In this document: positions 42,798-53,415 of the stretch, piece by piece
Position numbering within the stretch: position 1 is the first letter of the stretch
Layout of the letters: each line of letters starts with the position of its first letter
Assembly: GCA_041397525.1 (NCBI GenBank)
Contig: JAWKWL010000007.1
Span: 1-64,000, forward strand
DNA: 64,000 bases
Origin: BOKV01 sp041397525
GTDB taxonomy: Bacteria; Pseudomonadota; Alphaproteobacteria; Rhizobiales; Rhizobiaceae
Direction: 5' to 3'
The notes under the pieces: model-generated
Told to the model about the DNA's origin: nothing
The model's database searches: none
Seen by the model: the letters and a program-made list of their open reading frames with translations, nothing else
Translations under genes and position numbers: made by a program

Positions 42798-43358
42798 TCA
42801 ACGAAATGCCGGTCCGTGCACCCAGGTTGTAAGGGAATGCCGAATTCCACAACTCATGGCTGAAACCCGGTGCAGCACAAATGAGGGAAACACCGTTGCA
42901 GAGCCCCGCTCCCGGCTCGATACCTGTTCATGACCGGCATGGTTTTTTTCCAGCGTTCCGCCCTCATAGGCACCCGCTGAACTCAACTGCACGACGACCG
43001 TCAGTTTGCGCCTTGCCGCCAGTACCCCGTCGCCGATGTCGCTGTGCCAGTCGAAATGCCCGCCTGTTTCACCCTCGTATAGCGCTACCTGCATGCGCTC
43101 GCCAAACTCGTCCAGCACGAAATCGAAATGGTTCCGGTTGACTTCGGCAACTACTTGCATGATGCGCTCAAGCACCCAAGCCGCGCCTTGCGCCTCGTCG
43201 AGCCAGGCAATTCTGGCACGCCGGATGTTTCCCTGCAGGATGCCACCGACCAGACGGGCATTGTCAAAGCCGCCCGTATCGCTGCTCCCTGCAAGCGAGA
43301 TGATGCGTTCGCATTCGATTTCGGAAAAGACGGCAGGAATGGTGACCGGCGTAAGCAT
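42798..43358 (-). CDS. 2OG-Fe(II) oxygenase (PKHD-type hydroxylase family)
   Basis: 186 residues. The double-stranded beta-helix iron motif is visible as HFDWHSDIGDG (His-x-Asp, about residue 117) and FPSFVLHRVSAMSCGIRHSL (distal His about 162, 2-oxoglutarate-binding Arg about 172). Length and N-terminal TPVTIPAVFSEIECERI match small stand-alone oxygenases of the prolyl-4-hydroxylase alpha/PKHD group. It hydroxylates an unknown substrate using iron, oxygen and 2-oxoglutarate. The gene is 5' to and divergent from dnaG, with about 219 bp between starts, and no operon partner is evident. Confidence 0.85.
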   Translation of the reverse strand: MLTPVTIPAVFSEIECERIISLAGSSDTGGFDNARLVGGILQGNIRRARIAWLDEAQGAAWVLERIMQVVAEVNRNHFDFVLDEFGERMQVALYEGETGGHFDWHSDIGDGVLAARRKLTVVVQLSSAGAYEGGTLEKNHAGHEQVSSRERGSATVFPSFVLHRVSAMSCGIRHSLTTWVHGPAFR

Positions 43359-43576
43359 GACAGTGAACCAGGCAAACCACCGGATTGGCGGCGAATTTCC
43401 TTATACGGCAAAGCATTCTCGGTCCAGCGGCATTCTGCAGGCTTGAAAAACAAGGTTGGGCAACACAACATCTGCAGTCTTGTATTTGGGGTTTGGCGCT
43501 CGGCAACTGTGCGGATATACCGACCGTCAAGGACGGCCAGTTGCTGGCACCACCGGAAAGGACACCCGCTCAAGTC

Positions 43577-45535
43577 ATGCGTTTTCCACCTTCGTTCCTC
43601 GACGAAATACGTGACCGGCTTCCGATTTCGGATGTCATCGGCACGCGCGTGGCATGGGACAAGCGCAAGACCAACGCAGCGCGCGGGGATTACTGGGCTT
43701 GTTGCCCTTTCCATGGCGAAAAATCCCCGAGCTTTCACTGTGAAAACCGCAAGGGCCGCTACCATTGTTTCGGCTGCGGTGTCAGTGGCGACCATTTCCG
43801 GTTTCTGACTGATCTTGAAGGGTTGCCCTTCCCCGAAGCTGTCGAGCGACTGGCTGCCCAGGCAGGCCTGCCAATGCCGGTCATGGACCGGCGCGAGCAG
43901 GAGCGAGAGGAAAAGCGCGCCACGCTTTTCGACGTCATGGAAATGTCGGCGTCTTTCTTCGAGGAGCAGTTGCAGTCAGCCGCCGGCGCCAAGGCTCGCG
44001 CTTATCTGCGCGAACGCGGCATGTCTGCGCGGACCCAGCAGATTTTCCGCATCGGTTATGCTCCCGAAAACCGCAACGCGCTCAAGGAGCACCTTGCCGG
44101 AAAGGGTGTGTCATTGGCGCAGATGGAGGCGACCGGCATGCTCATCCATGGCGAGGATATCGCCGTGTCCTATGACCGCTTCCGCGACCGGGTCATGTTC
44201 CCTATCCCCGACTCGAGAGGACGCACCATCGCCTTTGGCGGCCGTGCGCTCAGGCCGGACGTTCCTGCCAAATACCTCAACTCACCCGAGACCGAGCTCT
44301 TCCACAAATCCAACGTCCTGTACAATTTCGCACGAGCCAGGAAAGCTGCACACGAAACCGGGCAGGTTATCGCTGCCGAAGGTTACATGGATGTGATTGC
44401 CCTGCATGCGGCCGGCTTCGCGAACTCGGTTGCGCCGATGGGAACCGCATTGACAGAAGCCCAGTTGCAGCTTCTGTGGCGGATGAACGACGAGCCGGTC
44501 CTGTGCTTTGACGGAGACCAGGCCGGACAGAAGGCCGCCTGGCGGGCAATCGACCTTGTCTTGCCTGCTTTGCAGCCGGGACGATCAGTTCGCTTCGCCA
44601 TGCTGCCGGAAGGCAAGGATCCTGATGACCTGCTGCGAGACGAGGGTTCTGGTGCCATGCGAGTTACGCTCGACAATGCCCTGCCGCTTGCTGACATGCT
44701 TTGGTCGCGCGAAACAGCGAGCGCCGATTTCTCAACTCCTGAGCGCAAGGCCGCGCTCGAAGCGCGAATGCGCGAGGTCGCTGGTACGATCCGCGATGAA
44801 AATGTGCGTCGCCATTACGGCCAGGACTTTTCGCGGCGGCTCTATGAAGCCTTTGCCCCTGCTGCCCTCACCCGCAATGTCGGTGCACGCAACGCCAACG
44901 CATCGGCAGGGCATCCGGGCTCGCGAAAGGACAGCCGTCGCTTTCCCGACCAGGGCAAGAGCTTTGCGGCCTCGCCAAGTCTCCTCAATTCGCCCTTGCT
45001 TAAAAAAGGCTCGAACCGCATGCCTTTGCGCGAGTCGGTGCTTGTCACGACCGTATTGAATCACCCCGCCATTCTTTCCCGCCATTTCGAGGAATTTGCC
45101 GCGCTTAACCTGACCAGCATGACGGCACGCCAGATGCAGGGCGCGATCCTCGACGCGATTGCCGAACTCGGCGACAGCGGCACATCAGGTGAAACTGCGG
45201 GACTGGTCAGAACTGCATTGGAAGAATGCGGCCTGGCCGGGATCATCGAAGGCGCGGAACGGCAATTGCGCGAAAATCGCATTTGGCAGGCGCTGCGCGA
45301 AGCCGGCTTCGAGGATGCAGCGGACGGCTGGAAACAGGCACTGGCCTTGCACCAGCGCAACCACGCCCTACATATGGAACTCAAGGCAGCTGAAAATGCC
45401 CTCGCGACAGAGGACAGCGAGGACAATTTTGCCCGTCTGGTGGACATCCGAAACGAACTGGCACGCACCGAGGCAGTCGAAGCGCTGATTGACGGATTCG
45501 GACTATCCTCTGGCAGGCCAGCCAAGGGTTATTGA
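43577..45535 (+). CDS. dnaG: DNA primase
   Basis: 652 residues from the ATG at 43577; the frame is open for 192 bp more upstream, but the conserved N-terminus RFPPSFLDEIRDRLPISDVI begins here. The CHC2 zinc finger uses CPFHGEKSPSF (C43, H46) and CFGCGVSG (C64, C67). The TOPRIM catalytic core has VIAAEGYMDVIALH (Glu) and LCFDGDQAGQKAA (Asp-x-Asp) near residues 265-320. A less conserved C-terminal helicase-interaction domain follows. It makes RNA primers at replication forks together with DnaB. It precedes rpoD by 502 bp, as in many proteobacteria. Confidence 0.97.
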   Translation: MRFPPSFLDEIRDRLPISDVIGTRVAWDKRKTNAARGDYWACCPFHGEKSPSFHCENRKGRYHCFGCGVSGDHFRFLTDLEGLPFPEAVERLAAQAGLPMPVMDRREQEREEKRATLFDVMEMSASFFEEQLQSAAGAKARAYLRERGMSARTQQIFRIGYAPENRNALKEHLAGKGVSLAQMEATGMLIHGEDIAVSYDRFRDRVMFPIPDSRGRTIAFGGRALRPDVPAKYLNSPETELFHKSNVLYNFARARKAAHETGQVIAAEGYMDVIALHAAGFANSVAPMGTALTEAQLQLLWRMNDEPVLCFDGDQAGQKAAWRAIDLVLPALQPGRSVRFAMLPEGKDPDDLLRDEGSGAMRVTLDNALPLADMLWSRETASADFSTPERKAALEARMREVAGTIRDENVRRHYGQDFSRRLYEAFAPAALTRNVGARNANASAGHPGSRKDSRRFPDQGKSFAASPSLLNSPLLKKGSNRMPLRESVLVTTVLNHPAILSRHFEEFAALNLTSMTARQMQGAILDAIAELGDSGTSGETAGLVRTALEECGLAGIIEGAERQLRENRIWQALREAGFEDAADGWKQALALHQRNHALHMELKAAENALATEDSEDNFARLVDIRNELARTEAVEALIDGFGLSSGRPAKGY

Positions 45536-46037
45536 GAAAAAAACTGCGTTTTGGCCCGCATTTGCCGCTCTAATGGCCCAAACAACCATGAAAGTGGAAT
45601 TTTCCGCTTGACGCCGCTTTCAATAGCCGGAATCAGGTAGGCTTTCGGACAGGATCACAGAATTCGCGTAGTCAGCCTGCTGCCAAGAGAGTGGGGATAC
45701 CGGATCAGACCTGACCAGATTGTCCGGGTCAGATGACCGGAAAGGCATGGTTGGAAACACGCCTTTCACCTGGTTAACACCGGCTTAACCGCCAGGCACT
45801 AAGCCGGGCAGGAGCATATGAAACAACTGATTCGGTTTTTCGCCCGAATCGGGGCAAAAGAAAGCTGAATTGTCATCTTTGTGATTTTCCGCATGCCGCT
45901 TGGCGCGACGGAAATCAAACCCATATAGCCAGGTTCGCAGGCCCGGATTGTTGTGGTCTGGCGAGCTGTATGAAAGATCATAGAGGCAGGTGCCTACCAC
46001 CGCCCGCTGGAAAAGTTGAAACGCAGGTCCCCTCCGA
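45536..46037. other. Intergenic region between dnaG and rpoD
   Basis: 502 bp without a convincing gene; short open frames here lack family features. It should hold the rpoD promoter(s). A TTGACG at 45607-45612 and a CTGACC/GGTCAG inverted repeat near 45709-45734 are visible, but no promoter can be fixed with confidence. The rpoD ATG itself has only a weak upstream site. Confidence 0.5.
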
Positions 46038-48019
<1,982 letters not shown>

Positions 48020-48023
<4 letters not shown>

Positions 48024-48430
48024 CAAGCAGCTTACCGGAATCGGCCCGCTCGCAATTGGTTTCCCGTATTGGCGACAACGAAGTTCTTCGCGCATTCGAA
48101 GTCCTTGTCACCGGCATTGAAGATATGGGTTCGTTCGAATTCACGCCGAATGTAGCTGGACCAAAGAAGGCAGTGCATCTCGTTGACGAAGGTGCTCGAT
48201 ATTACGCCTTCATCGCCAACCGGCACTGGCTGCTCTGGTACTTCCGCCGCCCCGGATTACGGGATGGCCTCTTTAGGTTCGACGAGTTGGCTTCCCGATT
48301 TCCAGATTTCCAAGTATCGAAACTGAAGGAACCAAGGAAGGCCGAAGGCCAGATTCGCATAATGACGGTTGCACGGGCACGCGAAGTGGTGGCTTTTGTT
48401 AGCGAACGAATTTCTCGCACCTATCGCTGA
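48020..48430 (+). CDS. Hypothetical protein coupled to rpoD
   Basis: 136 residues from a GTG that overlaps the rpoD stop (GTGA), with AGGAG about a dozen bases upstream. No family recognised. It is a soluble, mixed-charge protein with aromatic-rich FIANRHWLLWYFRRPG in the middle and a C-terminal helix AREVVAFVSERI. Translational coupling to the primary sigma factor would be unusual, so it may be recently inserted, perhaps together with the toxin-antitoxin pair that follows. Codon choice looks somewhat more AT-rich than rpoD. Confidence 0.62.
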
Positions 48431-48462
48431 AATGCCCTATTGATTTCTGCATCTCGCATTTC

Positions 48463-48480
48463 TGTACGTAAACACGTACA
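48463..48480. promoter_or_regulatory. YefM-type operator
   Basis: Perfect inverted repeat TGTACGT (48463-48469), 4-nt spacer, ACGTACA (48474-48480), ending 8 bp before the antitoxin ATG. YefM and YefM-YoeB are known to bind palindromes with a TGTACA-type core, so this is very likely the autoregulatory site. Confidence 0.75.
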
Positions 48481-48488
48481 TTGATCCC

Positions 48489-48761
48489 ATGAAAACACTC
48501 TCATCAACCGACCTGCGGGCAAATCTGTTTTCGGTCATGGATCGCGTCAACGATGACCATGAGCCGGTTATCGTCAGCCGCGCCAAGGGCAAGCCGGTGG
48601 TGATGGTATCCCTTGAAGACTGGTCCGCCATGGACGAGACCGCTTATCTCCTCGCATCACCCGCCAACAGGGCTAGCCTTGAACAGGCAATTTCCGATGG
48701 GCAATCGGGAAAGCGGATCGTCAAAACCATGGAAGAACTTGAGGCTTTTGAAGCCGAATGA
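48489..48761 (+). CDS. yefM: Type II antitoxin, Phd/YefM family
   Basis: 90 residues. N-terminal half MKTLSSTDLRANLFSVMDRV and VIVSRAKGKPVVMVSLEDW is the Phd/YefM DNA-binding and dimerisation domain. The C-terminal part (TAYLLASPANRASLEQAISD, MEELEAF) is the acidic tail that wraps the toxin. It neutralises YoeB and represses the operon via the palindrome just upstream. The toxin ATG overlaps its stop. Confidence 0.92.
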   Translation: MKTLSSTDLRANLFSVMDRVNDDHEPVIVSRAKGKPVVMVSLEDWSAMDETAYLLASPANRASLEQAISDGQSGKRIVKTMEELEAFEAE

Positions 48762-49012
48762 GAATTGAGTTCCATGGGGAAGCCTGGGACCAATACCAGT
48801 ATTGGATCTTGCACAACAAATCCGGTCTGAAGAAACTCAACCAGCTGATCAGGGAATGTCAGCACCACCCTATTGAGGGAACCGGCAAACCGGAACCGCT
48901 CAAGGGTGATCTTTCAGGCTATTGGTCGAGGCGCATCGACCGCGAGCACCGTCTGGTCTACCGGATTTCGGCAGATTGCCTGGAAATCATCCAGGGCCGC
49001 TATCACTATTGA
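48758..49012 (+). CDS. yoeB: Type II toxin, YoeB family ribosome-dependent mRNA interferase
   Basis: 84 residues, exactly the YoeB size. Catalytic residues are in place: Glu in GTGKPEPLKG, Arg in WSRRIDREHRLVY and the penultimate His in the C-terminal RYHY. YoeB cuts mRNA in the ribosomal A site when freed from YefM. ATGA overlap with the antitoxin gene gives coupled translation. Confidence 0.94.
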   Translation: MRIEFHGEAWDQYQYWILHNKSGLKKLNQLIRECQHHPIEGTGKPEPLKGDLSGYWSRRIDREHRLVYRISADCLEIIQGRYHY

Positions 49013-49074
49013 TCGGATGCGTCACCGCGCGGTCGCCTCCGTCATCGCCCCGGGCCCCGACGCAGCAACATCTG

Positions 49075-49656
49075 CTACAAGGCAACGTTTCGGGTTCCCA
49101 GAACAGCCGACGCCAACAACCCCGAAAGGGCCAGGACGAAGGAAAGCATCAGCGCGATCAAAAATATTTCAAATGAAACATCTTGGACGTCAGTCGTTTC
49201 TTTCAAGGAAACACCGACGATTGCAACCATTGCCAAAGTGGCAAAGCCGATCCAACGGGTAACAGGATGTTGCAGGCGCGATATGCAGCCCATGATCGTC
49301 AAACCCATAAAGGGCACAGGCCCGCTCAGCGACCCTAATGTCAAAACGGCTAATCCCTGGTAGTCGCCCGGCACAATTTGACCAAATTCCAACACCGCCC
49401 AGAGTGTCTGTCCGATTGCTACCAACGCCGCTAGCGCTGTTCCAATCAGCCTTTTTTTCTGTCCGGTCTGGCGTCTCAGATAGAGGCAGACTGCCGCGGC
49501 CGGAAACATGGTGACGAGAGCACGCAGTGGGGATCCGATCAGGATATGCAAAAGGGGTGGGAGAAGCACCGGGACTACCAGAAGAATGCCGGTAACCCCC
49601 AGCCAGATAACTCCGTACACAAGCATCAACAAGATCAGGTAGCGCAGGTTGGTCAT
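49075..49656 (-). CDS. Hypothetical multi-spanning membrane protein
   Basis: 193 residues from the ATG at 49656 (GGAG eight bases upstream); an in-frame ATG at 49686 would begin inside an operator-like palindrome. Five to six hydrophobic helices (for example LRYLILLMLVYGVIWLGVTG at the start and FLIALMLSFVLALSGLLA at the end). No family recognised. Two palindromes just upstream point to control by a TetR-type repressor, though no such gene is adjacent; a membrane protein under drug- or lipid-responsive control is a reasonable guess. Confidence 0.78.
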   Translation of the reverse strand: MTNLRYLILLMLVYGVIWLGVTGILLVVPVLLPPLLHILIGSPLRALVTMFPAAAVCLYLRRQTGQKKRLIGTALAALVAIGQTLWAVLEFGQIVPGDYQGLAVLTLGSLSGPVPFMGLTIMGCISRLQHPVTRWIGFATLAMVAIVGVSLKETTDVQDVSFEIFLIALMLSFVLALSGLLASAVLGTRNVAL

Positions 49657-49670
49657 GGAGGAACTCCAGA

Positions 49671-49711
49671 ATTGAACAATGTTCAATTCTCAATATATGA
49701 ACAGCGTTCAT
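49671..49711. promoter_or_regulatory. Tandem TetR-type operator palindromes
   Basis: Two palindromes with the core TGAACAnnGTTCA: ATTGAACAATGTTCAAT (49671-49687) and ATGAACAGCGTTCAT (49697-49711), centres 25 bp apart. They lie just upstream of the membrane protein start at 49656. The spacing and symmetry suit cooperative binding of a TetR-family dimer pair; the regulator is not in the window. Confidence 0.6.
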
Positions 49712-49869
49712 TTATCAAGCAGGAATCTTCATTTTGGCAAATGCACGTGAATTGATCATCACCCGGCCAAGCTCGAAACCTGCTGACACCATTCTGGCAG
49801 CAGGGCGAAGCTGCGGGCTTTGGTCCGTTGGCAGTCGCGTCTATGATCGGCATGGCGAAAGGAAAAGCC

Positions 49870-50487
49870 ATGCAGAAGACCGATTTCAAGAAAACCCTCA
49901 AACCGCTCTATGCCCCTTCGGCGAAGGAATGGGTCGAGGTCGATGTACCGCCGCTCCAATATCTCATGGTCGACGGCATGGGCAGCCCCGGTGAGGCAGC
50001 GGAATATTTCACCGCAGTCGAATGGCTGTTCTCGCTTTCCTATCCGCTCAAATTCATGTCGAAAAACGAGCTTGGGTGCGATTATGCCGTCATGCCGCTG
50101 CAAGGCCTGTGGTTTGCCGATGATTTTTCCGCCTTTACCGAAGCAGGGCGCCGCGATGAATGGCGCTGGACGCTGATGATCCTGCAGCCGAACTGGATTA
50201 CGCAGCAGATGGTCGAGACGGCAATTGAGAAGACATTGGAGAAACGTGACGACAAGCCGGAAAGCCTGCGGTTGGAAACCTTCCACGAAGGCCGTTGCCT
50301 GACGAAGCTGCATGTCGGCCCGTTCGCTGCCGAGGCACCGGTGCTGCACCGCCTTCACAACGAGCTGATGCCCGCGCGCGGATTCACCTTCAACGGCCAG
50401 CATCACGAAATATACCTGTCTGATCCGCGCAAGACAGCGCCGGAAAAACTGCGGACAATCCTGCGCCAGCCTGTGCGCCCTGCCTGA
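49870..50487 (+). CDS. GyrI-like small-molecule-binding domain protein
   Basis: 205 residues from the ATG at 49870 (AAAGGAAAAGCC upstream); earlier in-frame starts lack such a site. The sequence KTDFKKTLKPLYAPSAKEWV followed by VDVPPLQYLMVDGMGSPGEA is typical of the GyrI-like family (SOUL/BacR-type fold), and CLTKLHVGPFAAEAPVLHRL near residue 155 marks the second half. These proteins bind or hydrolyse small cyclic or xenobiotic compounds; activity here is unknown. Stand-alone gene. Confidence 0.88.
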   Translation: MQKTDFKKTLKPLYAPSAKEWVEVDVPPLQYLMVDGMGSPGEAAEYFTAVEWLFSLSYPLKFMSKNELGCDYAVMPLQGLWFADDFSAFTEAGRRDEWRWTLMILQPNWITQQMVETAIEKTLEKRDDKPESLRLETFHEGRCLTKLHVGPFAAEAPVLHRLHNELMPARGFTFNGQHHEIYLSDPRKTAPEKLRTILRQPVRPA

Positions 50488-50702
50488 CCTGCCTCTAATT
50501 CTGCATGACAAGTGCTGCCCCTTGTGCCAGCGTGAAACCGGTTGGGGATCGCAAGATCGCTGACGTGCATTTTGATACAACCGATGCACACAGATCAAAC
50601 CATATTGGACTGGCAAGGACGCGCTGCCGGTTCTCATTATCCTGGCTTCGGGTTCGCGCGCAGACAGGAACCAGATTGATGAACCCGAAAGGATGCCCCC
50701 AC

Positions 50703-51176
50703 ATGAACAACACAATGAGGAAAATCACCGCCCGCCTGAGAAACACCCTCTCCGGCCTTTTCACCGCCGCTGCCCTTGCCGTTGCCATTTCCGGCGGCAT
50801 GAACACCCCCGCCCAGGCACAGAACCAGCAGGCACTCGAAGTGTTTGCCAATTCCAATTACGGCTATTGCGATGCCAAGAAGGTTGCTGCCGTCTGGGGC
50901 ATCGACATTGTCGGCGCCAAGGCGGTGATCGGCAACAAGATCATGGGCAACATCACCAACCTGGTGGATGCCGACATCGCCTCGACCGCAGGCCGCGTGC
51001 GCTGCAGCTGGGAAGAATTGCAGATGAGCTACAACGACGCCGTTGTGCTGGGTCAGTTCTGGGGCCGCCAGCCGCATGAGGCCAAGGCCAAGGCCGCTGC
51101 AATCGCCACCGATTGGGGCAGGAAGCGGCTGCATGACTTCATCCTCGGGCAGATCGGCTACCAGATCTCCGGCTGA
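50703..51176 (+). CDS. Small secreted hypothetical protein
   Basis: 157 residues from the ATG at 50703 (AAAGGA nine bases upstream); a longer frame upstream has no site. A hydrophobic signal segment (GLFTAAALAVAISGGMNTPA) ends near AQA-QN. The mature part has two cysteines (GYCDAKKVAAVWG and RVRCSWEELQM) that could pair, and ends in a helical stretch. The Ala/Lys-rich AKAKAAAIATDWGRKRL segment suggests a helical bundle. Function unknown; it precedes the amidoligase gene by 14 bp and may be co-transcribed with it. Confidence 0.8.
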   Translation: MNNTMRKITARLRNTLSGLFTAAALAVAISGGMNTPAQAQNQQALEVFANSNYGYCDAKKVAAVWGIDIVGAKAVIGNKIMGNITNLVDADIASTAGRVRCSWEELQMSYNDAVVLGQFWGRQPHEAKAKAAAIATDWGRKRLHDFILGQIGYQISG

Positions 51177-51190
51177 GCCTGAACCAGCCA

Positions 51191-52273
51191 ATGCTGCCGA
51201 CAACCACCAACCCGGCCTCCCCGCCCGCTTTCGGCTGGAAGGCCGGGTTCGAGATCGAACTCATCGCGCCGCGTGGCAAGACCCGCCGCGACCTCGCCAA
51301 TGCCATCGCCAAGGCGAGCGGCGCGGAACTCCACACGCTGTTTTATCCGCAATCGGAACTGAGCCAGGCCCCCGGCGTTCCCGTATTTGAAAATCTCGTG
51401 CTGGGTTACGACGTGACCGGCACCGACGGCAGCCGCATCGCCCGCTGTGTCGATGATCTCACCATCACGCATGAACTGGACTTCCGCGCGCTGTCGAAAA
51501 AGGGCTGGTACCGCATCGTCTCCGATGATGCGCGCCTGCTCGAACTGGTGCGCCTGCATTGCGACCCGCTTGCCGGGCAGGCCGACACGCTGAAGCCGCT
51601 TGCAAGCCTGTTCCACACTAAGGTCGAGCACGCCGAAGCCGGGCTTTACCGCGTCACCGACAGCCATGGCCGCTCCCTTGCGATTGCCGCAGCCCTGCCT
51701 GGCGAGCGCGAGCGTGTGTGTGAACTCATCACGCCACCTTTCGAGGCCAACCATTTTGCAGCGCTCGATGCCCTCATCGGCCATGCAGTTCAACTCGGCT
51801 TCACCGTGCCACAACAGGCCGCCGTCCACATCCATTTTGACGCGACGCGGCTCAAGCACACCGCCAGCTTCTGCCGTCTCGTCGAGATCTGCCATCGCTT
51901 CGGCGCGGACATGAAGGCGCTGTTCAAGGCCAACCCGCATTGCCGCCGCGTCGGCAAGGTGCCGCTCGAACTCGTCACACTTGTCCGCCAGCCGGGCTTT
52001 GCCAAAACCGGCTGGAAGCCCGCCGCCCGGCAATTGCAGGCATTGAACCTGTCGAAATACAATGACTTCAATTTCATGAACCTCGTGCATGCCCTGCCGG
52101 GCAAGGACACATTCGAGGTCCGCATATTGCCAGGCAGCATTGATGCCGGGACAATCGCCACCCAGGCGGCATGGTTTGCGCAACTGCTTGAATGGTGCAC
52201 TATTCCCAACAGCGTGGTGCCCGACAATTTCCCCACCCTAGAAGCCATGCTTGCCGGTCGGCAATCTTCCTGA
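51191..52273 (+). CDS. Amidoligase family protein (COOH-NH2 ligase superfamily)
   Basis: 360 residues. Motifs of the Amidoligase_2 family: FGWKAGFEIELIAPRG at the N-terminus (metal/ATP-binding Glu pair), CELITPPFEANHFAALD near residue 178, AAVHIHFDATR near 213 and the closing FEVRILPGSIDAGTI near 315. The fold is related to glutamine synthetase and gamma-glutamylcysteine ligase, joining a carboxylate and an amine with ATP. Genomic surveys link such enzymes to peptide or cell-wall modification and to defence or secondary metabolism. Neighbours are a small secreted protein, a small membrane protein and an HlyU-family gene, all in the same direction; the substrate is unknown. Confidence 0.85.
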   Translation: MLPTTTNPASPPAFGWKAGFEIELIAPRGKTRRDLANAIAKASGAELHTLFYPQSELSQAPGVPVFENLVLGYDVTGTDGSRIARCVDDLTITHELDFRALSKKGWYRIVSDDARLLELVRLHCDPLAGQADTLKPLASLFHTKVEHAEAGLYRVTDSHGRSLAIAAALPGERERVCELITPPFEANHFAALDALIGHAVQLGFTVPQQAAVHIHFDATRLKHTASFCRLVEICHRFGADMKALFKANPHCRRVGKVPLELVTLVRQPGFAKTGWKPAARQLQALNLSKYNDFNFMNLVHALPGKDTFEVRILPGSIDAGTIATQAAWFAQLLEWCTIPNSVVPDNFPTLEAMLAGRQSS

Positions 52274-52324
52274 TAGTTGTTATTTTAGCACCTGCTAATA
52301 CAAAGCCTTTCGGAAGGAACCCCC

Positions 52325-52555
52325 ATGACCACGCTCATCCAGTGGCTCGACATGCTGCCATGGAACCTCGTCATCATCGCCTGCCTGACGCTCGGCCTCG
52401 CGCCCTTCTTTCCTGAGCCGCATATCTGGGAAAAACTGAAAATGCTGGTCGCGGGCACACTCGTCAAACCGGTCGACATATTCGATTTGCTCATGCACGC
52501 CACACCCTTTATCCTAGCCGGACTGAAACTCGCATCCCCGGCAATGAAGGGATAG
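52325..52555 (+). CDS. Small hydrophobic membrane protein
   Basis: 76 residues with two hydrophobic helices (LPWNLVIIACLTLGLAPF and FDLLMHATPFILAGLKLA) separated by a loop containing EPHIWEKLKML. Similar short proteins are found in many proteobacteria, sometimes labelled RND-transporter-associated without evidence. AAGGAACCCCC precedes the ATG. It may be cotranscribed with the HlyU-type gene 2 bp downstream. Function unknown. Confidence 0.75.
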   Translation: MTTLIQWLDMLPWNLVIIACLTLGLAPFFPEPHIWEKLKMLVAGTLVKPVDIFDLLMHATPFILAGLKLASPAMKG

Positions 52556-52557
52556 GC

Positions 52558-52836
52558 ATGTCATTTTTCAGAAAACTGTTTGGCGGCGCAGCGCCAGAAG
52601 CTGATGCCCCGTCAGGCGAGGAAATGCATGAGGGCTACCGCCTCACCGCCACACCGCAAAAGGATGGCGGCCAGTATCGCCTTTGCGGCACCATATCGAG
52701 GGAGGTTGATGGCACGGAAAAGTCGCATCGCCTCATCCGCGCCGATCTTTTCACCAGTTCACAAGAGGCAGGCCAGGCCTTTTTCCGCAAGGCCAGACTG
52801 GTCATCCGCGAACAGGGCGAGCGGCTCTTCGACTGA
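52558..52836 (+). CDS. HlyU family protein
   Basis: 92 residues. The N-terminal MSFFRKLFGG and the core GYRLTATPQKDGGQYRLCGT, then SHRLIRADLFTSSQEA and FFRKARLVIREQG match the HlyU family (PF10115). HlyU in Vibrio activates haemolysin genes, but the family is widespread and the role outside Vibrio is not established. AAGGGATAGGC precedes the ATG, two bases after the previous stop. Confidence 0.85.
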   Translation: MSFFRKLFGGAAPEADAPSGEEMHEGYRLTATPQKDGGQYRLCGTISREVDGTEKSHRLIRADLFTSSQEAGQAFFRKARLVIREQGERLFD

Positions 52837-52874
52837 ACCTGTCCTGACTTGCCTTGTCCCCCTTGCAGCCTGCC

Positions 52875-53246
52875 TTATCGCGTCGTGCAGGCCCAGCGCT
52901 TGATCCGGCAATTGGAGGTGTATTGCTGGCAGGTATTGATCGCTTCCAGCTCTGCCCGCCGCTGGTTGTTTCCCCAGCCGCTGCCCCAGCCGCCATTGTT
53001 GCCGATAGCCAGCGCACCGCAGGCATTGCGGAACCAGATTGCCACCCGGCAGTCACCGGCATATTTGCGGCATTCGTTCATGGCATAGGCTTCCGCCTCG
53101 CCTTGACTGCCATAATCATAGGAATAGCCATGCGCGCCTGAATTGGGCGAATAGGCAATGGCGCCGAAATAATCCGCCCTTGCCATGCTGGTTCCTGCCA
53201 TCATCATCATGGCCGCCAGCGCAACCGTTACCGTTCTTGTTTTCAT
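52875..53246 (-). CDS. DUF4189-domain secreted protein
   Basis: 123 residues from the ATG at 53246, directly preceded by GGAGGCAGAG. Signal peptide with cleavage near ARA-DY (residue 24). The mature part is a DUF4189 domain: YFGAIAYSPNSGAHGYSYDY, ALNECRKYA-type cysteine motifs (ECRKYAGDC, RNACGALA, TCQQYTSNC, WACTTR), giving six cysteines that probably form disulfides outside the cytoplasm. Small secreted proteins of this type are common in alphaproteobacteria; function unknown. Confidence 0.87.
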   Translation of the reverse strand: MKTRTVTVALAAMMMMAGTSMARADYFGAIAYSPNSGAHGYSYDYGSQGEAEAYAMNECRKYAGDCRVAIWFRNACGALAIGNNGGWGSGWGNNQRRAELEAINTCQQYTSNCRIKRWACTTR

Positions 53247-53415
53247 CTCTGCCTCCGGTTTGCGCCCCTGTCTGGGTCTCAGTTTGCGTCCCTGTTTGCG
53301 CAACTTCAAGCCTTTCGCCCCATTTGGCAAGGGCAAATGAAAGCGCGAGGCGGGCGCCCTTTGCAACCACGATGTTTCATGCCCATATGAAAGCTGGAAA
53401 GGGAATCGGCAGGCC

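Noticed and set aside
51158..52183. Minus-strand open frame (341 codons) opposite the amidoligase
   Set aside because: The plus-strand frame has all family motifs; the antisense product has none.
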